From the NCBI GenBank assembly GCA_973895155.1, contig OZ316893.1, positions 18,786,001 through 18,850,000 of the forward strand: a stretch of DNA of 64,000 bases, read 5' to 3'. This DNA comes from Marsupella aquatica (Eukaryota > Marchantiophyta). Positions within the stretch are counted from its first letter, which is position 1. Every line of letters begins with the position of its first letter. The position numbers were made by a program, and so were the translations under genes. Positions 22,662 to 33,452 of this stretch are shown here, piece by piece. A model generated the notes under the pieces. It did no database searches, was not told the origin of the DNA, and saw only the letters and a list, made by a program, of their open reading frames with translations.

Positions 22662-24179
22662 TCAGGTGCACATCCAGCCTCCCTGGTGTGCTGACGGGAG
22701 GCCCACCCTTGGACAGTTGTTTTCTGTAGCAAGGTCAGACTCCGGGTTGAGGTGGAAATGCCTCATGCAAGGGCCCTCACATATGGCTAAGCCACCACCA
22801 TCGTCACAAATGGCACAACAATGAGCTGCCTTCTGGAAAATCTGACTTGCGGAGAAGTTACTACCATCTGGCCCAACTACACCTGTGTTGCTCACCTCTG
22901 TCCCCCACTTCTTGGCTCAGATTTTAGGGCGTGCCATGCCTACGCCTGAGACAGATAGTACAATTTAGCAGAGTGCACAGACAATACAATTTAGTGCAGT
23001 GTATAAAAAGTACAATGTAGCATATAGACTAGAGTGGCAATTGCTACTGCAATGAAATGTTCACACACATGTGCAGAGTAGACATACTTTTTGGTTTGTT
23101 GAGCCCACACTAAAAACTGATCCCCTCGTACAATAGCTCCACCTACACCTCAATTTTGTGGCTATGATTCACCAAAGGAGATCTGCAACAAGATTTAATG
23201 CATTTGAATCACATATAACAGTCGTGACATGTAAAACAGGCATTTTTTGAACAGGATTGGTATCAAGCAGTGTGATCAGGGTTGTAATTTATACATCCTA
23301 AATAGGCTATGATAGTGAATGAGACAAATAAGTTAGGCATAAATCACTTTTTCCAGGTTATCACATGGCCCATTAATTCCAGTCTTTGAAAGGAGACTTT
23401 TAAGTGAGCTTGCTAGCCTCTTAAATTAGGATATTGTACTTAGTGCAGCCATAATAGGATAAGTTATGTACTGTTGACCGTAAACCCTGGACCCAAAATT
23501 GCTCATAATTCAAAATCTTAAGTAAATATCCTCTCTGTTCAAGTCAAAGTGTTAAGTTATAGGTCAATGGTCTCTGGTCTGTGCATGCGGTGTGACAAGT
23601 GGTCTTCTACAGCGTGTGATCCAAACATGTGTAGACACCAAAGTGACCGGTGGTGGGGTCTGGGAGGGCAGGACAAGTGACATTGCCAGGCACACTGCAG
23701 GATGGCGAGTGGTTCCAGATGATACATTGTGCTCTGTGAAAAAACCGACATCCAAGAGAACGGTCATCCAACTCTAGGCCAGAAGCCCTACAGGCAGGAC
23801 AGTCATACTGGCAACTGTGCACACACCCTTGGGCCCTAATTTGTGGCGGGTCATGTACGAGAGACAAAAATACCAAGGATGTTGGGAAGGGTGGAGAAGC
23901 AGGTACAGGGCGGCTGTAGTTATTCCTGGCAACAACTGGGTACTCAAAGTACCATGCAGACTGGGCTGGAAGGATCCCAAGTCTGACATACTCAAGGCGC
24001 AACATCTCTGCCTTGCGTGCAAGCCGCACATGTTCAGCATTGCGGGTCCTCACCATAAGTGTTGCTTTTGTGGAGTGTCGTGTGTTCACGTCCTCTGATA
24101 AGCACCTTCGATCAGCAAGGTGAGCAGGAGCTATACTTGCCTCACCAATAGCAACCAACCTTAAATTATCAGTTCCCAC
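22662..24179 (-). pseudogene. PHD-finger-like gene fragments inside the CACTA element
   Basis: Minus-strand segment 22,895-22,662 encodes CCAICDDGGGLAICEG, then CMRHFH and GGWMC, a PHD zinc finger (Cys4-His-Cys3 spacing with DDGG and a late W-x-C). It resembles the PHD fingers of EDM2-type plant chromatin proteins (from memory). Segment 24,179-23,607, upstream on the same strand, is a second Cys/His-rich stretch (CVHSCQYDCPACRASG, CRFFHRAQC) that could be an extended PHD. The order of the two differs from EDM2 as I recall it. No complete frame joins them; stops or unseen introns lie between. I read this as captured host chromatin-gene sequence or a family accessory gene; confidence is moderate for the finger, low for the rest. 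Confidence 0.45.
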
Positions 24180-27100
24180 TCACTGTGTCATTCCATTGGT
24201 TCCAGCTAGGGGTCACAATGTAAACATAGCATGAAACACTCCTAATCAACTTGCTTACAAACTACAATATCCAGAAAGAGTGAAAGTCTCACCCTCCAGT
24301 GAGCAGCAGAGAGGTAGTTCACTGGATGTGTTGATGTGCAGTTAAACCTCCACTATTGCTTACTTCCGGTGTATGCTGCTCAGTCGGAGACATATTAGTA
24401 GCAGCAAATTGCAAATAATGGCCATAAGCAAACCGTGAGAGTTTGCAGAATGCTACAACAACTATTCATCCATCACAACAGTGCTCCACAGGAATGAAAC
24501 CAAGCAAAATTTGGTGACCTCGGCCAATGACAAGGCCAATGTAGTTCACAATCCTTGACCGATCAGGATATGGATTGGAATTACAATTAGTCAGCTCTTC
24601 TTCTTCTTTGTTTTCTAACTCTGGGGCAAATGAGCATGACCAGGGAATTCTCTGAGAAATAGAAGTGCACAGGGAAAATGAAATTGGCTCATTGAGTTGC
24701 GCAAGACCGCCCACTGCAGCATAAACAAACTCATGAAGTGGCAGAAAGGATAGCGTCGCCACAAGCGCAAAATCCCGACAGGTTTAAGCTGCAAAAAACT
24801 AACCCATCCAAATGTGATTGCAATGGTGTTGAGGTTGTCTATTCACCACCCCACTCCACCGTGGGAGCATTGGGCACAAGGCATGTTCGGATCCAGGGAG
24901 GAGCAAAATAGTCATGTGAAGCAACAAGTGTGGAGAGACCAATAAGTAAACAAAAATAGGGAAGAACAATGCGGTGATCATGAGCAGCAACAAACAAGGA
25001 AGTTGATTTGGGAGGGATTGTAGGGACAGAGCTTTTGCTGGGCTTGGCTGCGCGTTCATATCGGAAGATAGATGCGAGAGAGTGTGAAGAGGGTGGCAAC
25101 CAACAAAGGCAGTGGCAAGCAAGCAAGCAATACACGATGATAGCGGCAATCGGCAATGGCGGTGGGAGGCAGCAATAGGCTAAATGACTATTCAGTACCA
25201 ATCCGCAGCTCGTCCGATGAGAATGAGTGACATGAGGAAAATGCCAACACACTGACCCACTACCAAGAAGAAAGAAAACCAATCTCAACCACCCTCTATC
25301 ATCAATGACAGGACATATATTCAAAAATCCAAGCTGCAATTGACGGAAACAATAACATAAACAGAATTCTGAACATAAAGTGCTCATGAAGCTTTCGGGA
25401 TCATATATTCCAAGAGCAAATGTGAACATGCCAATATATGAAAGCTCTGGCATATAGGGCATTGCATTCCATAGAGATGTTTGCACCAAAGAGCTTGGAA
25501 GCAATTGCCTATCTGCTGGAAGCAGGAAACATATATGTAAATCCCAAGCCCATACTACATTGGAGATGATCAGCTCACTCAGACAGACATTGCATTTTGA
25601 TTAACCAAATATAGCAGGCTAGCAGAGGGACGAAGGATAGGGCCAACACTAATGCACAGCAGTGAACAACCATGATTAACCAAATGTCAGTAGCAGGCCA
25701 GCAGAGGGACGGAGGATAGGGCCAACACTAATGCGCAGCTGTGAAAGACTGACAAATAGAGAGCTTCAAATATAGAACATCAAACCTTCAACAGCGGTCA
25801 ATGGGCTTTGATTCACAGGTCGCCTGGCTTGGTCCCTTGTCGCAGCTCGCCCAGCTCCACAACACCGTAGACAAGGAGTTGGCTGGTCCAATTTCCACCA
25901 TGCAGCGTTAGCAAAACTGCAATGCTTGATCTTTGCCCTCCGCCCTTTGCCCGAACCCCAAAATAGACCTCAAAGTAGAAAGCCAGCAAAGGGTTGAGCA
26001 GAAATCCCTAGAAAATCCCGCCTCTAAAGTCCATTGCTCGTGGTTACAAATGATGGCAACGGAACATTCGGGCAACCCAACAGTTGAACTGACCTCAATC
26101 ACACCTGCACCTGGTTGGCAGCTCCGCAGACACTAATTGTAGCTCTAGTTGAAGACATCATTTGAACAGCAAATCAGTCACAGCTCATGAATCCGTTCAG
26201 ACTAGCATCATGGGTACTACGTCGGAGCACTGCGCAAGAAGCCAGGAAAAAACTGCAAACATGGGGACCCACAGGCAAGAAATCTGGACCTCCGACACAA
26301 TCTGGAAATCCTTTCGCAAACAACTGGCCCTCTCCTCAACAACTTGCGATGGTAGTAGCTCGCAATGGTAGCAGCTCGCGATAGTAGCTCCCTTCAACAA
26401 GCTTGGTAGTGCGATAGGAGCAACAACTTACAGAGAAGACAATAACCTCCCCTATGAGACTGATTGAAAGACCTCAATACAATTATTGAAGCAGGGATAC
26501 AGAACGGGGAGAAGCCTTTCGCAGTTTGGGACGGCGAGAAGTGTGAACACTTAGGGCAGGGCCCGCAGGAAGGTCACTCAGTCCGAATGAGCCACAAGCT
26601 TATCGCCCAAAACCACGCAAACCTGAAGTTGAAATTAGCACTATGAGGTAGCAAGCTACAAAATAGCATTTCCCACATTCTTAATGCATGGCATCGGAGC
26701 TCATTCCGCCTAGAAAACCAAAGCCACTACCAAAACTAACTTGCAAATGGAAGTTTGGACTAACCAGGGTGATTCAGGGCAGTTCAATGTCACTATGGTA
26801 GGTGCATTGCTGCTCGTAGCTGCAATGTACCTTAGCGCTTCCGGTCCCTCCACGGCTGCAACTTCCCAAGACCGGTCGGTCCCAGCCAGTCAGTCTTCTC
26901 TGAATCTTGGTGCGCCCACATTGTCTCAATCCGAAGCTGTCAGCTCTCAGGCAGGAGACAAATCTCCGCTTGCCTTCGCGCCAAAAGCTGTCACTGGCCT
27001 CAAGAGCCTCTAAGGCAATGTCCGCAACGCCTCAATGTCTCCAACACCTCAATGTCCTTACCATCAAGCGCTTCTCAGGGATGCCTCAATGTCCTTACCA

Positions 27101-27480
27101 CCTCACGACTGTCAAGGTCCCAAACCAGCGCAAACCACTTGCTGAACTCCTTTGTCCAAACAATTGTAAGGGGCATGCAGGTAGAACTGTCAAAAGCGCT
27201 CGCATGAGTGGATGGCAACAATTGACTACAATCGCCTCCCAGCTTCCCTCGCAAAATGTTAACCCTAAACCCTACTCGTATGCTCCACTCATAGAAGCAA
27301 AGCACAATGTTCTGTCGCACAATGGGGCCCGAACACATGGGCGCAAGTACTCGATAGTTCCCTTCACAAAAACCCAATAATCACCTGATGACCAAAGCAC
27401 ACTCACCCTAACCCAATGCTTAGTGCAAGCAGTCATGTAAGCTCGTTTCCGTTGAGGTGACCCGTTGAGCATAATAAGTA
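24180..27480. other. CACTA interior with no confident gene
   Basis: Several short open frames exist (minus 24,762-24,466 and 25,504-24,839; plus 26,741-27,013 and 26,907-27,380), but none has a motif I recognise, consistent splice borders or a clear coding bias. The segment contains a 75-bp imperfect tandem duplication (25,599-25,750) and short CCTCAATGTC repeats (about 27,028-27,105). It also has a second copy of a 19-base string found near the left end of the CACTA element (25,181 and 2,486). Confidence 0.4.
25599..25750 (+). repeat. 75-bp imperfect tandem duplication
   Basis: Two adjacent units share GATTAACCAAAT at the start, AGCAGAGGGACG in the middle and GGATAGGGCCAACACTAATG further on. 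They differ by a few substitutions and a small insertion in unit 2. Confidence 0.8.
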
Positions 27481-28223
27481 CGTTTGCGCCAGAGTGTTAG
27501 GCGACACACAAAACTAAAGAGGGTTAAGGATAACTTTAAATAAATCCCTTTGGTGACAAAGTCATGGCCACTTAATTAGTTGTGGGCCCCCCTAACCCTC
27601 CCCCCCCCCCCTTGTGGAATTAATCTTGGATCAAAAGGCACCATCATTTACACTCAAATCAATCAAGTTGTGGATTGTTCATTGTGTCAATTAGTGCCCA
27701 TGACCCTGTCAAAACAACACTAGTTGGCAATGCGGAATATATCATGGTGTGGGAGTTGTACCTAGCTAGGGTTATAGTGATGCATTAGTTCCGGTTCTGG
27801 TTAGAAACCACCCTAAGCCCTCCAGTACAGTTGTACCCTAAGTTATGAAAAGTACCCGTTACATGGATATTTATGGTGCAATGTTAGTTAAGGTTGGTGA
27901 TATATACAAGGCATGTCCTTAAGCACTTAGGCCCAAAAGTAGGATGTCGCCCGGTCCTTCTTAAGTATACTCTTATCATGAACCCTTGTAAGACTTTGTC
28001 TTATACTAGTCTTTGTGTGGACCTTTAGGGTGATTCCAAGAACAAAACCCATGATGTCCTAGAGTGTTCACCCTTCACAAAGTAGCAAGGTTACTTTTCA
28101 TAGTCTTTAACTAAACCGGAAAACACTCAAAGTCTTTTATAGTCTTTAACAAAACCTTGGCAATGGGTGCAAGTCATTTAAAGTATGGAAGAAGGACTTA
28201 GTGGGCTTAGTCCTATAAGGTAT
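27481..28223. other. CACTA right subterminal region
   Basis: No gene seen. It contains AGTCTTT/AGTCTTTA words and a C-rich run at 27,598-27,611. The AGTCTTT words are shared with the left subterminal region and are candidate transposase-binding repeats. Confidence 0.5.
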
Positions 28224-28252
28224 GGTCTAAATTACCCCGGTTTCTACTAGTG
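28224..28252 (-). repeat. CACTA right terminal inverted repeat
   Basis: Read on the minus strand from 28,252 it begins CACTAGTAGAAACCGGGG and continues TAATTTAGACC. It is followed by TTT, the second copy of the target duplication. Confidence 0.93.
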
Positions 28253-29503
28253 TTTGTAATACCTAGTACCTAGTATTGTCTAATATTTACCATGGGTCAT
28301 GAAGTATAGAATCCAATGGGTTTGATTAGTATGGACATTAGCCGTTGATTAATTTTGATGGTTGCACTTGTTTCTCTTACCATGCAGGTGATGATGATTC
28401 CCTCTTTGGAATTGAGTGGATGCAATACATAATAGGTGGACAAGATACAAGGACAGAGCACGCTGCTGCAGTAGCCAGAAATAGACAGGGGACATGAGAC
28501 CATAAATTTATAGAGGCTTGGACTTGTCAGATATACACAATTAGTTTAGTGAAGTACTTAGTCAATGCAGGACCATTTTTTCACAGTATATATACGGCAG
28601 CCATGTTGTTAATGGAAGCTTAGGTTTCCTTGCCATGAGACACATTCAAATTTGAAAATCAAAATATCTTTCATCGGACATGATTGAACAAGTGTATGTT
28701 AAAGTTTTTCTCTACTCACAATGGAATGAATGGTGTATGTTCAACTTCTTCTATAGTGAGTGGTAGGATGATTCTTTCTTTTGGGGCACCATTGCCTAAA
28801 GAAAAACTGCGTAATGTTGGACTAAAAGGTCAAGATAGAAACGCCTGAGTGGATAATGTCATAACCTTGCATCAAATGAAGTGAACAATTTGTTAGACAG
28901 AATGGTTGCACCTGTTTGTTTGGAAACAGTTGCCTCAAGAACTAAGTATACAACCGGTGCCTCAAGAGTGACCAACTTAGTATGTACAACTCGGAACTCG
29001 TGCCAAGACTGGTGCCTCTAGAAGAACTAAGTATTCGTACAACAACCTACATAAGGTCACAACGCAAGCTTTGCAATGAGGTGTCAGTAATATTTTGGAT
29101 TGTTGTCAACGCAAAGCTCACTCATTGTATCTTATTCACAAAAAATACGAGTGCACTCAGACAATAAGTGTTTTGCATGCTTTGAACAGTCACTCAATTT
29201 ATTTCTGCAAGACTTCTCCTTTGCAAGGTAAATCCTGTATCATAAGGTTACAATTTTGTACCATAAGGAACTCTTGGGGCTTGTAGCAAGATGACTTTGA
29301 AAATTGCCAAAATTAGCTGCGCAACTCTGTTCCTCTACATTTCCCAACACAACAAAATCTGTGCTCCTTCTATAAGAAGCTCTCTATTTCTCCTGATGAC
29401 GAAGTCCAACCACAATGTTCTCCAATTGATCTAACAGGACAGATCTACTTGGTATTGTCGATTTTTCTTCCAGGGTTGACCGCGACCTAGATAATCTCAC
29501 AGA
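28253..29503. other. Element T copy 1: segment between the arrays and the RPA-like gene
   Basis: The segment is colinear with 36,985-37,640 plus 44,255-45,160 of copy 2 (for example GTACCTAGTATTGT and TTGCACTTGTTTCTCTTACC in both). A CAG at 28,385-28,387 in both copies is followed by a short open stretch (to about 28,498 in copy 1) that could be a late exon of the plus-strand gene, but I cannot join it in frame. Otherwise no gene is seen. Confidence 0.5.
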
Positions 29504-30021
29504 CTATGGTAAGGCCACCCAACTATGGGTAGAAATCCCAAGTACAGACACAATCTTCACCGACAGTACCCCGTCCTTCACATGCAGAACCACAGCGCAT
29601 CTACGACATTGCAAGGCTACAGCTCGGATATAATCAAGTTGCTCCTGCTCAATGCAAGCTCTCAGCTCCGACGGTCCTACACCCAACCACATGGATGCAC
29701 TGTCGCCAATTTGAGCTCGAATAGGCGTTGCCTGCCCAAACACCGCATCCACGATCACAACTTCAAAATTGTATGCATCAACACCCTCCACCACGTGCCC
29801 ACACACCTCACCTCCAAGCTCCTTTGATAGACCGCAACAGCCTCCATTTCCTAGCTGATGTGGGCATGATTTATAAGCAAAGCGCTGAGGATGGGGGAAG
29901 TTAAACTCAAAATTCACAACATGAACCACAACGTCATAAAATGAAGTAGTCTGCTCTGCTTCAATGGCCCTTTCCACTTCGCTCAAGGGAATCCCCATTC
30001 TGGTGCCAAGGTAGTTCAAAC
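29504..30021 (-). CDS. RPA-like OB-fold/zinc-ribbon protein, element T copy 1
   Basis: A minus-strand exon with an acceptor at 30,022-30,024 (TTTTGCAG) and an open frame to 29,504. It reads DVVVHVVNFEFNFPHP, RFAYKSCPHQ, GGCCGLSKEL and VCGHV, then FEVVIVDAVFGQATPIRAQI and SASMWLGVGPSELRA. This is the layout of the replication protein A 70-kDa C-terminal OB fold: a beta strand, YxxC, a cysteine ribbon, a vxVxD-type strand, and an LG-x-x-x-x-EL helix. RPA-like proteins bind single-stranded DNA; here the protein belongs to a transposable element and may act in its transposition (inference). Upstream exons were not identified. The homologue in copy 2 (45,165-45,685) keeps the cysteines and the VVIVDAVFGQATPIRA strand. 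Confidence 0.55.
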
Positions 30022-30119
30022 CTGCAAAACTGCAAGCAATGACATTTAAATCAGGATTTTGATACCTCGTCTCATACCATATTCTGTAGGGGGTCATACA
30101 AACATCTTACGCCTTACAG

Positions 30120-30740
30120 GAATTCAATGTAGTTCATCAGAGTATTACAATAATAACCAGAGGTATGTATTGAGCTAGTACTCAGAGACATTGGACTAAT
30201 TTCCAGAGGTACCAGGCTAATACTCCAAGGCATTAGGCAAATGCTCAAGGTATGGCACTAGCTAATACTCAGATAATAATATAATACACAAAGGTATGGC
30301 ACTAATACACAATGGTAGTATACTAATACAAAGAGGTGTGGCACTAATACTCACGGTACTAGAGTAATACCCTGAGGTATTATGGTAATACCATGAGGTA
30401 TTGCGGTAATACCCGGAGGTATTTATGGTACTACCAGAAGGTATTATGGTACTACCCGGAGGTATTATGGTACTACCCGGAGGTACTTGACTAATACCCG
30501 AAGGTACTCTACTTATACCCGGATGTATTTGACTAATACCTTGAGGTATTGGAGTAATACCTGGAGGTATTTGACTAATACTCGGAGGTATTGGAGTAAT
30601 ACCTGGAGGTATTTGACTAATACCTGGGGATGTACTAGTATAATACCCGCAGGTATATATATAATACCTTAGAAGTATTATAGTACTAATCAAACAGAGG
30701 TGTGGGACCAATACGCAGAGGTATTGCATTAATACCCTTG
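30120..30740 (+). repeat. 21-bp palindromic array (AATACC-nnnn-GGTATT), copy 1
   Basis: The clearest part (about 30,400-30,640) repeats with a 21-bp period. Each unit contains AATACC, four bases (often CGGA or TGGA), then GGTATT, a near-perfect palindrome, followed by a 5-bp linker such as TGACT or GGAGT. The flanks are looser versions. The minus-strand frame through it (Pro/Ile-rich, 7-residue period) only reflects the repeat. Copy 2 has the same array at 45,830-46,150 with different inner bases (CCAA, CAGG). Confidence 0.9.
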
Positions 30741-30866
30741 AAGGGTGTTGAAATTAAGTCAAGACAATGTAGTAATGCAGCAGCAAATGAGTATAGAAAT
30801 TTACCATTGCCTCGAATCATTGACATAGAGACTTATTTCTGTCCTATTAAAGTTCACCCGCCTCAC

Positions 30867-33452
30867 CTATTTCTGCTTCCTAGTAGCACCACGAGTCCCT
30901 CTTCCTCGTCCTCTTCCTGGTTTAACATTTGCAACAGACTTTAAGACAACACTATCACCCACTTGAGAGCCAGCCCCGGAGCCAGCATTCAGTCCCAATC
31001 CTGGACTGATAGCACCATCACCCTGCAGTGATTCCTGAGCTGTAACTTTAGATGAGGCTGTGCCAATCTCCCCTGCCTTTCGCTTCCTTGTACACAGACC
31101 CTTACCCGTCTCAAAGCCAGGCTCAAAGTCCCCACTGACATCCACAACAGAAGGGGAATTCCCCGTAATCTGAGTTACCGAACCGGGTTCTAGAGACTTG
31201 GCACCCTTCTCAACCTTCACAATGGACAGGTCAATGGATGGATCATTCAATTCTCCCTTGGAATTCTGGACAGAAGTCTGCTCTCGAATGTCAGTACTAG
31301 TTGAGGACTTTTTGTGGGCTTTAGAATTTCTGAAGAGTTCATTATGCACATGCATAGCTTTACCAACAGCTTCGTGATATTCTATTAACTTCTTCACACT
31401 TTCCTGCAAGGCAAATCCATATCCCAAAATCAGCAAATAAATTGACTACTACCAATGCACAACAATTTAAGTGACCAGGTTTAGTGTTGTACCTTTGAAT
31501 AGAACTTGGTCACTTTCTTGTGCTTCACGGCTTGCTTCTCTCTCCTTGCCTTTAGACTCAAAGCCTTGTTACAATACATATCACTCATGCTCTTCCGAAA
31601 AGAGATGGATTGCTCTTTCAAACCCAAATCATCTACTAACTTCACTATATCTGGATGGTCCACCTGAGATGAACCCCATCACTCTAGCCAGGATGGATGA
31701 AAGAGTTCAGCACAAGCTAAACACTTTGGGGATTTACTCTCACCATTTCAAAGCAAGGGGAACAAACAACTTGGATGATAGCAATGTCCACAAGGTGTGG
31801 GAATCCAATTGCTACAAAAGAAGCCAAGACTGCAAACAGGGCATTCAGAAATGGGGAAAAAAGTTTCCTCTATCTGTGCAGGACAAAGGATACTAACAGG
31901 GCATACATAAACTGCATCACATGCACTCAAGTGCTCCTTAAGTCTACTGCATTCTACACTAAGCGCATCATAGGACTCTGTCAGTCTTTTGGCTGTTTGT
32001 TCTAGCTTGTGCGAGGTTTGTTTACGATACACCTCATCATCGTCCAGCTGATTCAACTCAGTCATCTTAACCTGGGCAAGTGAAATTAAATCATTGCGCT
32101 TTAGCTTTTCAGAAGCCAAACTGTTTTGCAACATATTTGTTTTGTTGCAACACTCCAGAAACTTGTCTTGCAATCTCTCACAAAGTGCCTGCACATGTCC
32201 CAACCAGCACAATGGGCTTTAGTGTGATAGATTATTATCAAGCAAGTTAAAAAAACATTCAGCAAAAATGACATGATCAAAAATGTATTAATGTAGATTT
32301 CGGAAACAAAGTCAATCACATGTTTACCTCATCTTCAGAATGCTCTTCGTCTGGCTCTTGCAACAATTGCAAATCCTCAGATATTTGAGCCTGCTCTGTG
32401 ACCTGAGCTTGAATGTCCCTCTGTAGGTTGTGAATGGCAGCGCTCTGTTCATCCTTCAACACTTTCAAATTTGACAAAACCTTTTCAATTGCATTGATTG
32501 TAGCAGTAGCTTCATTCTGCTTTGTTGTGAATTGAATGGCATCCTCAGTAACCTTCTCCATTTTAGGGCCAAGCTCTGCAAGACTGGCCTCCACTATCTC
32601 CAACATGGATTCGAGAAGCGCATGCTTCTGATTTGCAACTGGTGTGCCAGTACTGATTTTCGGAAAAGCTTTCAAACTATTTTGTGGGGACAGTTTGCCT
32701 AGCTGAGAAAGGGACTGGCCTTGCTCTTGCTCAATATCCCCTCTCGCCTCTACTTGTAAGACTGTAATTGGCGATACAACATCTTGCTGTGGCTGGTTCA
32801 CGTTCTGACTATATGAATCAGGACCTAGGGGTTCAGGATTGGATGACTCAAACTCTGAGTTTGACGGTTTATTCTCCAAGTTTAGAGGTGCTAGACCAGG
32901 TTGTGCGCCACTCACAACAGATGCTATTTCATTGAAGAGGTCTAGAGGAGGGATATACTTTGTGTCGACCCTCTTCCAGGGTGGCGAGTTTCTATCAATG
33001 GGAGCCTTTCGCACAAACCTCAACCGAAGTTGCCCTCTGTGCTTGTCTGCAGCACAAGCTGCCCAATTCACAGGTCTTCTCAATATGCGCTCATAATACA
33101 GACCATTGGCAACCTCCAAAGTGTATGGCTGGAACTTCCCGATTCCATCCAGTGCACAGGTAAGCATGGCAATGTCGTCTGCAGGAATCCCCTTAATGCC
33201 CTCCTTGTAGCCATTCTTCCCAGACTTGCTCCCAAAATACTCCTCCAACACCTCAGCGGATACATCGTCAGTTGTGAGTTCCTTGGGAATCCTTCCCACA
33301 TTGGGCAAGCCAATGACGTTGTGGAAATGATCGACGTCCTTTGCGAACTCATCAACTGTCCAGTCTTCTGGTGAGAGAACCTTCACAAGACTCTTACCTG
33401 ATTTAGGTGGTAACTTGTGACTCACGGACTTCCCAGATTTTTCAGAAGACAT
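30867..33452 (-). pseudogene. Element T RING/coiled-coil gene, copy 1 (three exons, two nonsense codons)
   Basis: Three phase-0 exons fit exactly: 33,452-32,328 (375 codons), 32,188-31,493 (232 codons) and 31,403-30,867 (178 codons plus stop). Introns of 139 and 89 bp have GT..AG ends. Exon 1 has a conserved N-terminal domain (WTVDEFAKDVDHFHNVIGLP, IPADDIAMLTCALDGI, PVNWAACAADKHRGQLRLRF) and a coiled coil. Exon 2 is coiled coil, then a RING-like finger: CPVC, TPCGHCYHPSC, and CLAC after an inserted loop. Exon 3 ends in GRGRGRGTRGATRKQK. TGA at 31,748-31,750 lies inside the finger loop and TGA at 31,679-31,681 follows it. A RING suggests ubiquitin-ligase activity; I do not recognise the N-terminal domain. 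It is divergent from the transposase gene on the other strand. Confidence 0.7.

Larger units (their letters stand above)
2452..28252 (-). mobile_element. CACTA (En/Spm-type) transposon, 25.8 kb, with two nested insertions
   Basis: Both ends carry CACTAGTAGAAACCGGGG (left from 2,452, right on the minus strand from 28,252), flanked by a 3-bp duplication TTT at 2,449-2,451 and 28,253-28,255. Copy 2 of element T retains the corresponding empty site, reading AATACTTTGTAATACC near 36,978-36,995. The transposase genes lie on the minus strand in the left third. Subterminal regions hold short AGTCTTT, AGTCCTT and GAGTCGTT words, as expected for TNPA-binding subterminal repeats (inference). A 4.0-kb TG..CA unit and a complete copia account for almost 10 kb; the remaining ~16 kb includes F-box, BRCT and PHD-like coding segments. 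Confidence 0.93.

Noticed and set aside
28388-28498. Possible last exon of the element T transposase gene (GDDDSLFGIEW frame)
   Set aside because: An acceptor exists in both copies, but I could not find a donor giving a consistent phase, so it is noted only as a possibility.
30262-30729. 155-residue minus-strand frame rich in Pro/Ile/Ser with a 7-residue period
   Set aside because: It is simply translation of the 21-bp palindromic array; no independent coding evidence.
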